From an uncultured Collinsella sp. (GTDB lineage Bacteria > Actinomycetota > Coriobacteriia > Coriobacteriales > Coriobacteriaceae), in contig URXE01000027.1 in NCBI GenBank assembly GCA_900551815.1, positions 1-31,314 on the forward strand: a stretch of 31,314 nt of DNA, given 5' to 3'. Under the pieces are notes generated by a model that was given only the letters and a program-made list of their open reading frames with translations, made no database searches and was not told where the DNA came from. Below are positions 7,229-15,100 of the stretch, piece by piece. A program made the position numbers and the translations under genes. The number at the start of each line of letters is the position of its first letter. The first letter of the stretch is position 1.

Positions 7229-7944
7229 TGCAGAAGGCTATCTATACCACCGTCGGGATCGACGAGCTCCTGTCGCATGTCCAGGCGCTCAAGGGCGTCG
7301 GCGCGCGCTTTGTGCAAATGCATGCCGAGCGCAACGTCGACGACGGCACGTATCGCCTGGTCTATACGTTTATCAACGTTCGTGCTGCACAGGAGCAGAT
7401 CGCTCAGGATGGCAGCTATGCGATCGAGAACCTGGTGGTCGAGGGCATCGACCAGTACCAGGAGATTCCGTCCATCAGTTCGTATTATCCGGCGGTATTC
7501 CCGTTTGAGAACGAGGCGCACGACCTGTTTGGGCTTGCCATTACCGACATGCAGATCGACTTTAAGGGCTTTTTCTACCAGGTCTCAACGGCCGAGCCCA
7601 TGAGCGTTATCACACCCGAGGTGAAGGCCGCGCGCGAGAAAGCCATGAAGGTCCGTGCCGCCGCAGAGGCCAAGGCGCGCAAGGCTGCGGCCGAGAAGGC
7701 CGCTGCCGCTGCTGCTGCGGGGGAGGGCGCCGCGGGTGCCGGCGATGCTGCGAACGCTGTTGCCGCCCAGCCCGCTGCGGCTACCGGCTCCGATGCTCAG
7801 CATGACGATGCCGCTGCCAAGGCCGCGCTCAAGGCTGCCGAGATGGAGGCAAAGCTCGCCGCCATGGATCCCGAGAAAGCGGCCAAGGTCCGCGCGGCGC
7901 TTGCTGCCAAGGCCGCCCGCGACAAGCAGAAAAAGGAGGCGTAA
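7228..7944 (+). CDS. echD: Ech hydrogenase NuoC-like subunit (EchD) with Ala/Lys-rich tail
   Basis: The first 125 or so of 238 residues are a NuoC / 30-kDa-subunit domain with the family landmark YPAVFPFENEAHDLFGL. It has no cofactor and should brace the EchC/EchE interface. In FHL-type enzymes this domain is fused to the large subunit; here it is separate, as in Ech. The remaining 110 residues are a low-complexity Ala/Lys/Glu-rich, probably helical tail, roughly doubling the usual EchD length. The start overlaps the echC stop by one base, with AAAGGAGG (7213-7220) upstream. Confidence 0.87.
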   Translation: MQKAIYTTVGIDELLSHVQALKGVGARFVQMHAERNVDDGTYRLVYTFINVRAAQEQIAQDGSYAIENLVVEGIDQYQEIPSISSYYPAVFPFENEAHDLFGLAITDMQIDFKGFFYQVSTAEPMSVITPEVKAAREKAMKVRAAAEAKARKAAAEKAAAAAAAGEGAAGAGDAANAVAAQPAAATGSDAQHDDAAAKAALKAAEMEAKLAAMDPEKAAKVRAALAAKAARDKQKKEA

Positions 7945-7949
7945 GGTCC

Positions 7950-9038
7950 ATGGCACATCGCTCCGTTATTCCGTTTGGCCCGCAACACCCGGTGCTGCCC
8001 GAGCCGCTTCATCTGGACCTGGTGATCGAGGACGACCGCGTCATCGAGGCAATTCCGCAGATCGGCTTTGTGCACCGCGGGCTCGAGAAGCTAACCGAAA
8101 AGCGCGACATGCATCAGTTTGGCTACATCGCCGAGCGCATCTGCGGCATCTGCGCCGTGGGCCACAGCTACGGCTATGCCAGCGCCTGCGAGCGCATGCT
8201 CGACATCGAGGTGCCCGGCCGCGCGCAGTATATCCGCACCATTTTGCACGAGCTTTCGCGCATCCACTCGCATCTGCTGTGGCTGGGCCTGCTTGCCGAT
8301 GCCTTTGGCTTCGAGGCGCTGTTCTATCGGTCGTGGACCCTGCGCGAGCAGATTCTCAAGATTTTCGAGAGCACGTGCGGTGGTCGCGTGATTCTGTCGA
8401 TCAACGAGATCGGCGGCCTTAAGCACGACATTGAGGACTCCGAGCTGGCGGGTATTGTCCAGACGCTCGATGCCATGCGTCCCGACTACGAGGCCCTGGT
8501 GCATACGTTTTTGGACGACAATAGCTGCGGCGAGCGCCTGCATGGCGTGGGCGTGATCAGCAAGAAGGACGCGCTGGAGCTTTCGATGGTCGGTCCGTTC
8601 GGTCGCGCCTCGGGCGTGGACTACGACGTGCGTATGTTCGGCGACGGCGCCTATGCGGATCTGGCCGCGTTTGAGCCCATCGTTGCCACAGACGGCGACT
8701 GCTATGCCCGCTGCCAGGTGCGTTGTGCCGAGGTCATGCAGGCCATGGACATTATCAAGGAGCTTGTGGGCAAGATTCCGCACGACGGTATCGGCGGGCG
8801 CACCAAGCTTATGCCGGCCGACGGCGCGCGCGGCGAGGTTGTGATTGAGCAGCCGCGCGGCGAGGCGTACTACTATGTGCGCGGCAACGGCACCAAGAAT
8901 CTGGACCGTTTTCGCGTGCGCACGCCGACGTCGCAGAACCTGGCGGGTCTGACGCATGCGCTGCAGGGCGTGCTCCTTGCCAACGTTCCTATGATTATCC
9001 TGACCATCGACCCCTGCATTAGCTGCACGGAAAGGTAG
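7950..9038 (+). CDS. echE: Ech hydrogenase NiFe large subunit (NuoD-like, EchE)
   Basis: A 362-residue catalytic subunit of a group 4 membrane-bound NiFe hydrogenase. Both metal-binding pairs are present: RICGIC (C65, C68) and DPCISC (C356, C359). It is therefore a real hydrogenase and not a complex I NuoD, which lacks these cysteines. The reaction is reversible reduction of protons with electrons from reduced ferredoxin. The protein ends three residues after the last Cys (TER), so the cleavable C-terminal peptide of HycE-type subunits is missing. No maturation (hyp) or protease gene lies in the window. It starts five bases after echD, with AAAAGGAGG upstream (7930-7938). Confidence 0.95.
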   Translation: MAHRSVIPFGPQHPVLPEPLHLDLVIEDDRVIEAIPQIGFVHRGLEKLTEKRDMHQFGYIAERICGICAVGHSYGYASACERMLDIEVPGRAQYIRTILHELSRIHSHLLWLGLLADAFGFEALFYRSWTLREQILKIFESTCGGRVILSINEIGGLKHDIEDSELAGIVQTLDAMRPDYEALVHTFLDDNSCGERLHGVGVISKKDALELSMVGPFGRASGVDYDVRMFGDGAYADLAAFEPIVATDGDCYARCQVRCAEVMQAMDIIKELVGKIPHDGIGGRTKLMPADGARGEVVIEQPRGEAYYYVRGNGTKNLDRFRVRTPTSQNLAGLTHALQGVLLANVPMIILTIDPCISCTER

Positions 9039-9045
9039 GCGCGGC

Positions 9046-9387
9046 ATGAGTTTACTGACATTTGCCAAGACGGCCTTGGGCTCTATGGTCAAGCAGCCGG
9101 TCACGGTGTGCTATCCGCAGGAGAAGCTGACGACGCCCGAGCGCTTGCGCGGACATATCGTCAACGACATGGACGTGTGCATTTGCTGCGGCATGTGCGC
9201 GCGTCGCTGCCCGGCGGGCGCGCTCGCGGTCGATCGCAAGGGCGGTACCTGGTCGATCGATCCGTATGCCTGCGTGGTATGCGGCGAGTGTATCGAAAGC
9301 TGTCCCAAGCACTGCCTGACTATGGATACCGCCCGCACTCCAGTTGCGGCGGATAAGACTCCCACGGTAGAAACTAAGCCGGAGTAG
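9046..9387 (+). CDS. echF: Ech hydrogenase 2x[4Fe-4S] ferredoxin-like subunit (EchF)
   Basis: A 113-residue NuoI/HycB-like protein with two classical cluster motifs: C45-x2-C48-x2-C51-x3-C55-P and C76-x2-C79-x2-C82-x3-C86-P. It would accept electrons from reduced ferredoxin and hand them to EchC. It is the last gene of the operon, starting seven bases after echE and followed by a strong hairpin. No formate dehydrogenase or CO dehydrogenase gene is adjacent, which argues for ferredoxin as donor over a formate hydrogenlyase role. Confidence 0.92.
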   Translation: MSLLTFAKTALGSMVKQPVTVCYPQEKLTTPERLRGHIVNDMDVCICCGMCARRCPAGALAVDRKGGTWSIDPYACVVCGECIESCPKHCLTMDTARTPVAADKTPTVETKPE

Positions 9388-9408
9388 CGCTGGAATAGAG
9401 CTGGAATA

Positions 9409-9442
9409 GGGGCCGGTGGGGCAAAAATGCCCCACCGGCCCC
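9409..9442. terminator. Strong hairpin after the ech operon
   Basis: A 15-bp perfect stem (9409-9423 with 9428-9442) has an AAAA loop, 22 bases after the echF stop. It lacks a T tract, so it may be an mRNA 3'-end stabiliser or a weak bidirectional terminator between convergent operons. Confidence 0.6.
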
Positions 9443-9473
9443 GCGCTTAAACGCGCGGTTATGCTGCTGCGAA

Positions 9474-9627
9474 CAAAACTATGCCGGTTTACTACGATAA
9501 ATCGCCTACTCTCAACCACACCGCATTTGGCAATACAAAAACCGCAGGTAGACGGCTCACAGTTTTGCGAAAAAGCCGCGCGTGATCGGCGACCACGTTT
9601 TTATCGTAGTAAACCGGCATAGTTTTG
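9474..9627. repeat. 154-bp element with 28-bp perfect terminal inverted repeats
   Basis: The 28 bases at 9474-9501 (containing AAAACTATGCCGG and TACTACGATAAA) are exactly complementary to 9600-9627, with 98 bp between. The CTATGCCGG core recurs once more at 9659-9667. No coding frame fits the element and I see no clear target-site duplication. It lies between the converging ech operon and response regulator. A MITE-like element and a bidirectional transcription barrier are both possible. Confidence 0.85.
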
Positions 9628-9687
9628 AAATGGCATTAAAGCGGTAGCAGCCATTTTGCTATGCCGGGGTGGTCGGCCGTTGGGTAA

Positions 9688-10317
9688 TTACCCTCGCAGG
9701 TAGGCAATGGCGATCTGTGTGCGGTTGCGTAGGCCCATTTTGGCAAGGATCGAGCTGATGTGGTTGCGCACGGTGCCTTCGCCCATGTATGCCGTGGCGG
9801 CAATCTCCTTGTTGTCGAGGCCGCGGGCGATGAGCTCGGCGACTTCGAACTCGCGGTCGGTTAGGCTGGCGAAGGCCGCGGGCCGGCGGGTCGTGCCGGC
9901 CTCGACGCCCGTTCCGTCAAAATCGATGTCCTCGATCGCCTTGCCCTCGAGTACGCGTTTGCCGTCCATGACTTGCGTCAATGCCGGAGGAATGGCGGCG
10001 ACATCGGTCTTGATCAGGTAACCGCGGGCGCCCAGCTTGAGCGCCGACACAATGTATTCGTCATCCGAGAACGTCGTCAGAAACACCACGCGCGCCGCAG
10101 GGTCGCGCTCAAGGATCTCGCGTGCGGCCGAAAGTCCGTCGCGCCCCGGCATCTGGATGTCGAGCAGTGCGATATCGGGCGCGTGTTCGGCATAGAGCGA
10201 AACCGCATCGTTGCCGTTGGCGCCGGTGCCCACTACCTCGATCTGCGGCTGGGCGCCCAGGATAATCTTGAGCGAATCGACCACCAAGCGGTCGTCGTCG
10301 ACAACGATGAGCCTCAT
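9688..10317 (-). CDS. Response regulator, NarL/LuxR family
   Basis: A 209-residue protein with an N-terminal receiver domain: acidic pocket at D7-D9, phospho-acceptor Asp53 (LLDIQMPG), Thr81/Thr82 and Lys103. It is followed by a LuxR-type helix-turn-helix at about 151-205 (LTDREFEVAELIARGLDNKEIA ends the first helices). It should be phosphorylated by the kinase encoded just upstream, whose stop overlaps this start (TGATG). The pair lies divergent from an ABC-2 exporter operon, which is the natural guess for its target. Confidence 0.92.
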   Translation of the reverse strand: MRLIVVDDDRLVVDSLKIILGAQPQIEVVGTGANGNDAVSLYAEHAPDIALLDIQMPGRDGLSAAREILERDPAARVVFLTTFSDDEYIVSALKLGARGYLIKTDVAAIPPALTQVMDGKRVLEGKAIEDIDFDGTGVEAGTTRRPAAFASLTDREFEVAELIARGLDNKEIAATAYMGEGTVRNHISSILAKMGLRNRTQIAIAYLRG

Positions 10318-11459
10318 CAGTCCTCATCTCCTTGCTGTTTGGGAACGGTGGCAAACACGCGCCAGCCGCCGGCGCCGGCACGCGGGCCGGCGGTGAAGGT
10401 GCCGCCAAGCGCCTCGATGCGCTCGCGCATGGAGGCAAGCCCCATGCCCTCCGCGGCGCCGCGTATGCTTGCTTGGACCCCGCCCGTGCCATCGTCGGTA
10501 ACGATGAGCTGATAAAACGACGGATGCTCCATGCATCGTACGGTGACGGTCTGGGCGCAAGCGTGGCGCATGGTGTTGGAGAGCGCCTCGCGCAGGACCG
10601 CCGCAAAGCAGTTGGCGACGTTTGCGGGCGCATGTTCGGCCAAAACTTCAAGCTCAATCTGCGGGCCGCCGTCCGAGCGCGCGCCTTCGACAATGCGTTC
10701 GAGCTGCACGGAAAGGTCGACGGCGTTGTCGTTGAGCGCGTGGACGCTGGTGCGCACAAGCTGGAGCGCCTCGTCAACCGTGCGTTTGACGTCGGCGAAA
10801 TCGGCGGCGACGCCGGGCTCGTCGGCGTGGACCACGCGCAGGGCTTCGGCCTGCAGTGAGGCGCGCGTGAGCTGGTGACCGACGTTATCGTGGATCTCGC
10901 GCGCGATGCGGGCACGTTCGGCGAGTGTCGCGAGCTCGACTTCGTAGTCCTGGCGATCGGCAAGATCGCGGTTGCGCGCCTCGAGCGCGAGGGCTCGTTC
11001 CTGCAGTTCGTCGCGGGTGCGGCGCATGCGCTGCTGCTCGCACTCCAGCTGGGCGGTACGTAGCGATAGCAAGATGGCGGCAACTGAAAGGACGGCGGTC
11101 AGCAGGAGCGTTCGGGCGGTGAGCTCGTCGGCGCGAAGGTCCGCGACGAGCGCAAAGGTAAAGACGGAGCCAATGCTCAGTGCGATCCAGGCACGCTCAC
11201 GGTGCACGCGTCGTGCGATGTCATAGAGGGCGAGAGGTGCAAACGGCACAAACGGCGGCACGAAGACGGCCGCGATGATGTAAGCGCAGCTCGCGGCCTC
11301 GCTTGTGCGGCGCGTGCGTTCCTTCTGCGCAAGCTCGGCCAGCGAGGTGGCAATAACGCCAAGGCAAAACGCCGCGACCAGGCGAGCGTCCACAGCAAGG
11401 CCCGTGGCGGCTGCGATGCAGCACGCCAGCACGATCGATTTGTCGAAAAGCCTGTTCAT
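10317..11459 (-). CDS. Sensor histidine kinase, NarX/DesK (HisKA_3) type
   Basis: A 380-residue kinase. Residues 5-135 hold several hydrophobic helices with little between them for a large external sensor, so it probably senses within the membrane. A coiled coil (about 135-180) leads to the HisKA_3 box with His190 in ARIAREIHDNVGHQL. The ATPase domain has REALSNTMRHA (N box), DDGTGG (G1) and GMGLASMRERIEALGG (G2). A longer open frame reaches to 11621, but ATG 11459 is chosen: it is where the hydrophobic segment begins, and a TACAAT -10 box lies seven bases upstream, so the mRNA may be leaderless. Confidence 0.88.
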   Translation of the reverse strand: MNRLFDKSIVLACCIAAATGLAVDARLVAAFCLGVIATSLAELAQKERTRRTSEAASCAYIIAAVFVPPFVPFAPLALYDIARRVHRERAWIALSIGSVFTFALVADLRADELTARTLLLTAVLSVAAILLSLRTAQLECEQQRMRRTRDELQERALALEARNRDLADRQDYEVELATLAERARIAREIHDNVGHQLTRASLQAEALRVVHADEPGVAADFADVKRTVDEALQLVRTSVHALNDNAVDLSVQLERIVEGARSDGGPQIELEVLAEHAPANVANCFAAVLREALSNTMRHACAQTVTVRCMEHPSFYQLIVTDDGTGGVQASIRGAAEGMGLASMRERIEALGGTFTAGPRAGAGGWRVFATVPKQQGDED

Positions 11460-11465
11460 ACGGGT

Positions 11466-11493
11466 ATTGTACGCGAAGCCGCGCGTAGTGAAG
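11466..11493 (-). promoter_or_regulatory. Probable promoter of the two-component operon
   Basis: On the minus strand TACAAT (11466-11471) ends six bases before the kinase ATG, which puts the expected transcription start at or next to the A of the start codon. A weak CTTCAC lies 16 bp upstream. No Shine-Dalgarno sequence fits between the -10 box and the ATG. Confidence 0.45.
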
Positions 11494-11656
11494 GGGCCGC
11501 CTGCGCAACCGTGACATTCCTCCCGCGCGGCAAATCGGGGGCATCGGCAGGCCGTGCGACCAAGCTCCGCACTCGTGACAAAGCTCACTGGCGCGCGCCG
11601 GCGGCTCCTGCGATGATGCAATCGTACCGGGCCGCAATCAACAGAAGGGCCGCCTC

Positions 11657-12595
11657 ATGACAGATATCGTCCACGTCGAAAACCTCGTCAAGCGCTACGA
11701 CGATCTTATCGCGCTCGACCACTTTAACCTGAGCATCGCCCCCGGCGAGATCTTTGGCCTGCTGGGCCCCAACGGCTCGGGCAAGACCACGTCCATCAAC
11801 TGTATTCTGCAGCTGCTCGCCTACGACAAAGGCACCATCGAGCTGTTCGGCGAACCCATGACGCCCGCCCGCTATGACCTCAAGCGCCGCATCGGCGTGG
11901 TGCCGCAGCAGGTGGCGGTGTTCGACGAGCTTACGGTGCGCGAGAACATCGACTATTTCTGCAGCCTCTACGTTAGCGACCGCAAGCGCCGTCGCGCGCT
12001 GGTGGACGCGGCGATCGACTTTGTCGGCCTGGGCGACTTTACCAAGTTTCGCCCCGGTAAGCTCTCGGGCGGCCTGGCGCGTCGCCTCAACATCGCCTGC
12101 GGCATCGCGCACAAGCCCGAGCTCATCTTTTTTGACGAGCCCACGGTGGCGGTCGACCCGCAGAGCCGCAACGCCATCCTGGAGGGCATCTGCCGCCTGC
12201 GCGACGAGGGCGCCACGGTGGTGTATACCAGCCATTACATGGAGGAAGTCGAGCAGATTTGCAGCCGCATCATGATCATGGACGGCGGCCGCGTGCTGGC
12301 GCAGGGTACCAACGACGAGCTCAAGCGAATGATTCAGATGGGCGAGCGCGTGACCGTCGAGGTGGGCGCCGTCGAGCCCGCCACGGTCGAGCGACTGCGC
12401 GCCCTCGAGCACGTGCTCAGCGTCGAGCTGTCCGGCGGCGAGCTCGTCTGCACCTGCGAGGCGAGCCCGCACAACCTGGTCGACATCCTCGACACACTGC
12501 GCGCCGCCGACGTGGCACTCGGCCGCGTGTGGAGCGAGCCGCCGACCCTCAACGACGTGTTCCTCGAGATCACCGGCCGCGAGCTGCGCGACTAG
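11657..12595 (+). CDS. ABC-2 exporter ATP-binding protein
   Basis: A 312-residue ATPase with Walker A GPNGSGKTT (37-45), Q-loop in VVPQQ, signature LSGGLARRLNIA, Walker B ELIFFDEP and H-loop TSHYMEE. After the ATPase core (about 1-220) it has the C-terminal extension seen in drug, bacteriocin and lipid exporters of the DrrA/CcmA class. It heads an operon with two ABC-2 permeases that start 9 bases and 1.2 kb later. GAAGGG is well placed before ATG 11657. The substrate is not evident; the divergent two-component system suggests an envelope-active compound. Confidence 0.92.
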   Translation: MTDIVHVENLVKRYDDLIALDHFNLSIAPGEIFGLLGPNGSGKTTSINCILQLLAYDKGTIELFGEPMTPARYDLKRRIGVVPQQVAVFDELTVRENIDYFCSLYVSDRKRRRALVDAAIDFVGLGDFTKFRPGKLSGGLARRLNIACGIAHKPELIFFDEPTVAVDPQSRNAILEGICRLRDEGATVVYTSHYMEEVEQICSRIMIMDGGRVLAQGTNDELKRMIQMGERVTVEVGAVEPATVERLRALEHVLSVELSGGELVCTCEASPHNLVDILDTLRAADVALGRVWSEPPTLNDVFLEITGRELRD

Positions 12596-12604
12596 GGGGC
12601 GGTC

Positions 12605-13792
12605 ATGTTCAACACCATCATCACCACGGTCAAGACACTGCTGCGCCGGCCGAGCACGTGGGTTTGGGGCGCTCTCTTTCCCATCGCGCTTTCCACGATG
12701 TTCATGTTTATGTTTGCGAACCTGAGCTCCGACGGCACGGTCGACCCGGTGCCGGTTGCCGTCGTGGCGGATGAGGCTTGGGACGCCTCGACCTTTAAGG
12801 ACGTGGCGACGTCGCTTGCCCAGGAAGGCGACGACCGGCTGCTCGAGATCCACGAGTGCGAGGATGTGACCGCCGCGAACCGTGCGCTCAAGGCCGGCGA
12901 AGTCGCGGGCATCTACACGGTCGATGCCGCGGGCACGCCCAGGCTCACGCTGCTATCGAGTTATGACGGCTCGCGTGCGTCGTCGGTGCTCACCGATCGC
13001 AGCATCCTGGAGACGGTGGCAAGCTCGTATACACAAAATGCCGAGCTCATGTCCCAGATTGCCCAGGACAACCCGGCGGCGCTCGCCGACCCGGAGGCGG
13101 TTGCGCGCGCCCTGTCGCTCGAGGGCGGCACCCGTCGCGTGAGCCTGACGCGCACCACGCCCGATGGCACGGTCATCTACTACTACGCGCTCTTTGGTCT
13201 GGTGGCGATGATGTCTGCCGAGTTTGCCGCCTTGAGCGTCGTCGATTTGCAGCCCAATCTGTCGGGCCTCGGCGCGCGTCGCTGCGTGGGCGGTCTTTCC
13301 AAGACGGCGTCGCTGGCTGGCATCTTTGTCGGCTCGTGGCTGGTCTCCTTTGCTTCGATGGCGATCGCGATCGGCTACGTGCGCCTAGTCGTGGGCATCG
13401 ACTTTGGCGGGCGCGAGGGGCTGTGTCTGGTGGGCGGTGCCGCTTCCGCGCTTGCCGCCACGGGCCTGGGGCTCTTTGTGGGCACACTTCCCGTTAAGGG
13501 CGGCAAGGCGTCCAAGTCCGGCATCCTTACGGGCTTTGCTACCACGTGCGCCCTGTTCGCCGGCCTCTACGGCGAGCCGGCGATGGCGCTTGCCGACGAC
13601 GTCGCCCGCGCCTGCCCGGCCGAGTGCTGGTTCAACCCCGTCAAGCTTATCTGCGACATGTTCAATCGCCTGTATTTCTTTGAGGACCTGGGCCCCTTTG
13701 CCGTTCGCGCCGGCGCGCTCGTCCTGATGGCGCTGCTGTTCGTTGCCGCCGCCACGCTGATCTTTGGAAGGAGCCGCTATGAGCACCTTTAA
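12605..13792 (+). CDS. ABC-2 type permease, first of a pair
   Basis: A 395-residue membrane protein. One N-terminal helix (about 20-40) is followed by an extracytoplasmic domain (about 40-190) and five or so helices in the C-terminal half, the ABC2_membrane_3 layout. It should form the export channel with the next permease and the upstream ATPase. It starts nine bases after the ATPase stop, and its end overlaps the next gene by 14 bases. Confidence 0.88.
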   Translation: MFNTIITTVKTLLRRPSTWVWGALFPIALSTMFMFMFANLSSDGTVDPVPVAVVADEAWDASTFKDVATSLAQEGDDRLLEIHECEDVTAANRALKAGEVAGIYTVDAAGTPRLTLLSSYDGSRASSVLTDRSILETVASSYTQNAELMSQIAQDNPAALADPEAVARALSLEGGTRRVSLTRTTPDGTVIYYYALFGLVAMMSAEFAALSVVDLQPNLSGLGARRCVGGLSKTASLAGIFVGSWLVSFASMAIAIGYVRLVVGIDFGGREGLCLVGGAASALAATGLGLFVGTLPVKGGKASKSGILTGFATTCALFAGLYGEPAMALADDVARACPAECWFNPVKLICDMFNRLYFFEDLGPFAVRAGALVLMALLFVAAATLIFGRSRYEHL

Positions 13793-14984
13793 GACTGCGC
13801 TTCGCATGGCGCTCGCACACCCGCTCTATCTGCTCATCTACACGGTGTTCATCTCGCTCATGGGTGTGTTTATCGCGGCATCGGTGAGCTGGAACTCGTC
13901 GCAGCTCACCGAATATAAGCCCTACGATGCCAACGTGATCGTGGTCGACCGCGACGACAGTGACCTTTCGCGTGCGCTTACCAAGCATCTGGGGTCGCGC
14001 TTTGAGCTGGTCACGGGCGTCGGCGACGACACCTACGACCTTGCGGACGCGCTTTCCAAGAGCAACAGCGCCAAGGGCAGTGCCGACTGCGTGTTCTTTA
14101 TCCCGGAGGGGTTTGAGGGCGACCTCGTTGCAGCTGCCCGCGCGGGGGAGTCCCTGCCCAAGCTCGATGTGACCTACGGTGCCGGCACCATGGCGGCGGC
14201 GCTTTCGTCTGCCGAGGCCTCGCGCTGGATCTCGCTCGCGGGCGCTGCGGCGGCGCTTGAGTCCACTGCCTCCAACGGTGACGTCGCCAAGGCTGCCGAT
14301 CATGCGGCCGCGAAGCGTGCCAAGGTCGAGATCGAGCAGGTCAAGGTTGACTCGACCGCCGCCGCCACGCTCGAGTCGTACTTCAACTTTGGCGCGTACG
14401 CGATTATCTCGTCGGTCATCGTGTCGGTGGGGCTGGTGTTCTCGGGCATGAACGAGCCCGAGCGCGTGCGTCGTATGGATGCCGGCCCAATCTCCGAGCG
14501 CCGGCGTTCGCTTGCCGTGTTTGCGGCCGCCGCCGTGCTCACCGTCTGCATCTGGTTTGTGTCGAGCATGATGGGCGTCGTGGGCTTTGCCGGCGCGGTC
14601 GCCGAGGTCGGCGTGGGCCGTGTGTGCCTGGCGCTGGCGGCGACGTTTGCCCTTGCGTGCACGCCTCTGGCCGTTGGCTTTGCCCTTTCGAGCCTGGGTG
14701 CGCGCGAGGAGCTGCTCAACGGCGTGGGCAACCTGCTCGGCATGCTCATGACGTTTTTGGGCGGCGCCTGGATGCCGCTGTCGCTCATGGGCTCGGCCGT
14801 GCAGACCGTTGCGCATTTTGTGCCGACGTTTTGGGTGAACGACGCGATCAGCAAGGCGCTCGCCGCGGACCTGACGTCCGCCGTGCTGGGCGACATTGCC
14901 TGCGACCTGGGCGTCACGGCACTCTTTGCCGTGGCCATCGCCGCCGCAGGCCTGGCCCTCGCACGCGCCAAATCCCGCGTCTAG
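13779..14984 (+). CDS. ABC-2 type permease, second of a pair
   Basis: A 401-residue permease with the same plan as its upstream partner: one helix at about 13-33, an external domain to about 195, then roughly five helices. The two probably form a heterodimer. ATG 13779 is chosen because GGAAGGAG (13766-13773) is well spaced for it; the open frame extends back to a TTG at 13764 without a ribosome site. A dispersed repeat begins five bases after the stop codon. Confidence 0.88.
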   Translation: MSTFKTALRMALAHPLYLLIYTVFISLMGVFIAASVSWNSSQLTEYKPYDANVIVVDRDDSDLSRALTKHLGSRFELVTGVGDDTYDLADALSKSNSAKGSADCVFFIPEGFEGDLVAAARAGESLPKLDVTYGAGTMAAALSSAEASRWISLAGAAAALESTASNGDVAKAADHAAAKRAKVEIEQVKVDSTAAATLESYFNFGAYAIISSVIVSVGLVFSGMNEPERVRRMDAGPISERRRSLAVFAAAAVLTVCIWFVSSMMGVVGFAGAVAEVGVGRVCLALAATFALACTPLAVGFALSSLGAREELLNGVGNLLGMLMTFLGGAWMPLSLMGSAVQTVAHFVPTFWVNDAISKALAADLTSAVLGDIACDLGVTALFAVAIAAAGLALARAKSRV

Positions 14985-14988
14985 CCAC

Positions 14989-15019
14989 CTAGTCATTTAA
15001 GAGCGTCCCCAATGACTAG
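14989..15019. repeat. Dispersed AGTCATT...AATGACT repeat, copy 1
   Basis: CTAGTCATT (14989-14997) and AATGACTAG (15011-15019) form a 9-bp inverted repeat around TAAGAGCGTCCCC. The same element occurs at 18499-18527 and 27038-27065, each time directly after a gene. Confidence 0.85.
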
Positions 15020-15065
15020 TCTGAAATAAATCCCAGGCCTCGCTCAAAAATAGTTCGCCAAGGTT

Positions 15066-15089
15066 TACTATTACGCTCATAAAGTAGTA
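15066..15089. promoter_or_regulatory. Possible operator before the MacB/FtsX-type ABC pair
   Basis: TACTA (15066-15070) and TAGTA (15085-15089) form a small inverted repeat 12 bases before the ATPase gene. No convincing -35/-10 pair is visible around it. Low certainty. Confidence 0.25.
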
Positions 15090-15100
15090 CGAGGCTAACA

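Noticed and set aside
7950..9387. Complex I or formate hydrogenlyase
   Set aside because: NiFe cysteines rule out complex I NuoD. Separate NuoC-like and NuoD-like subunits and the lack of a formate dehydrogenase gene argue against formate hydrogenlyase.
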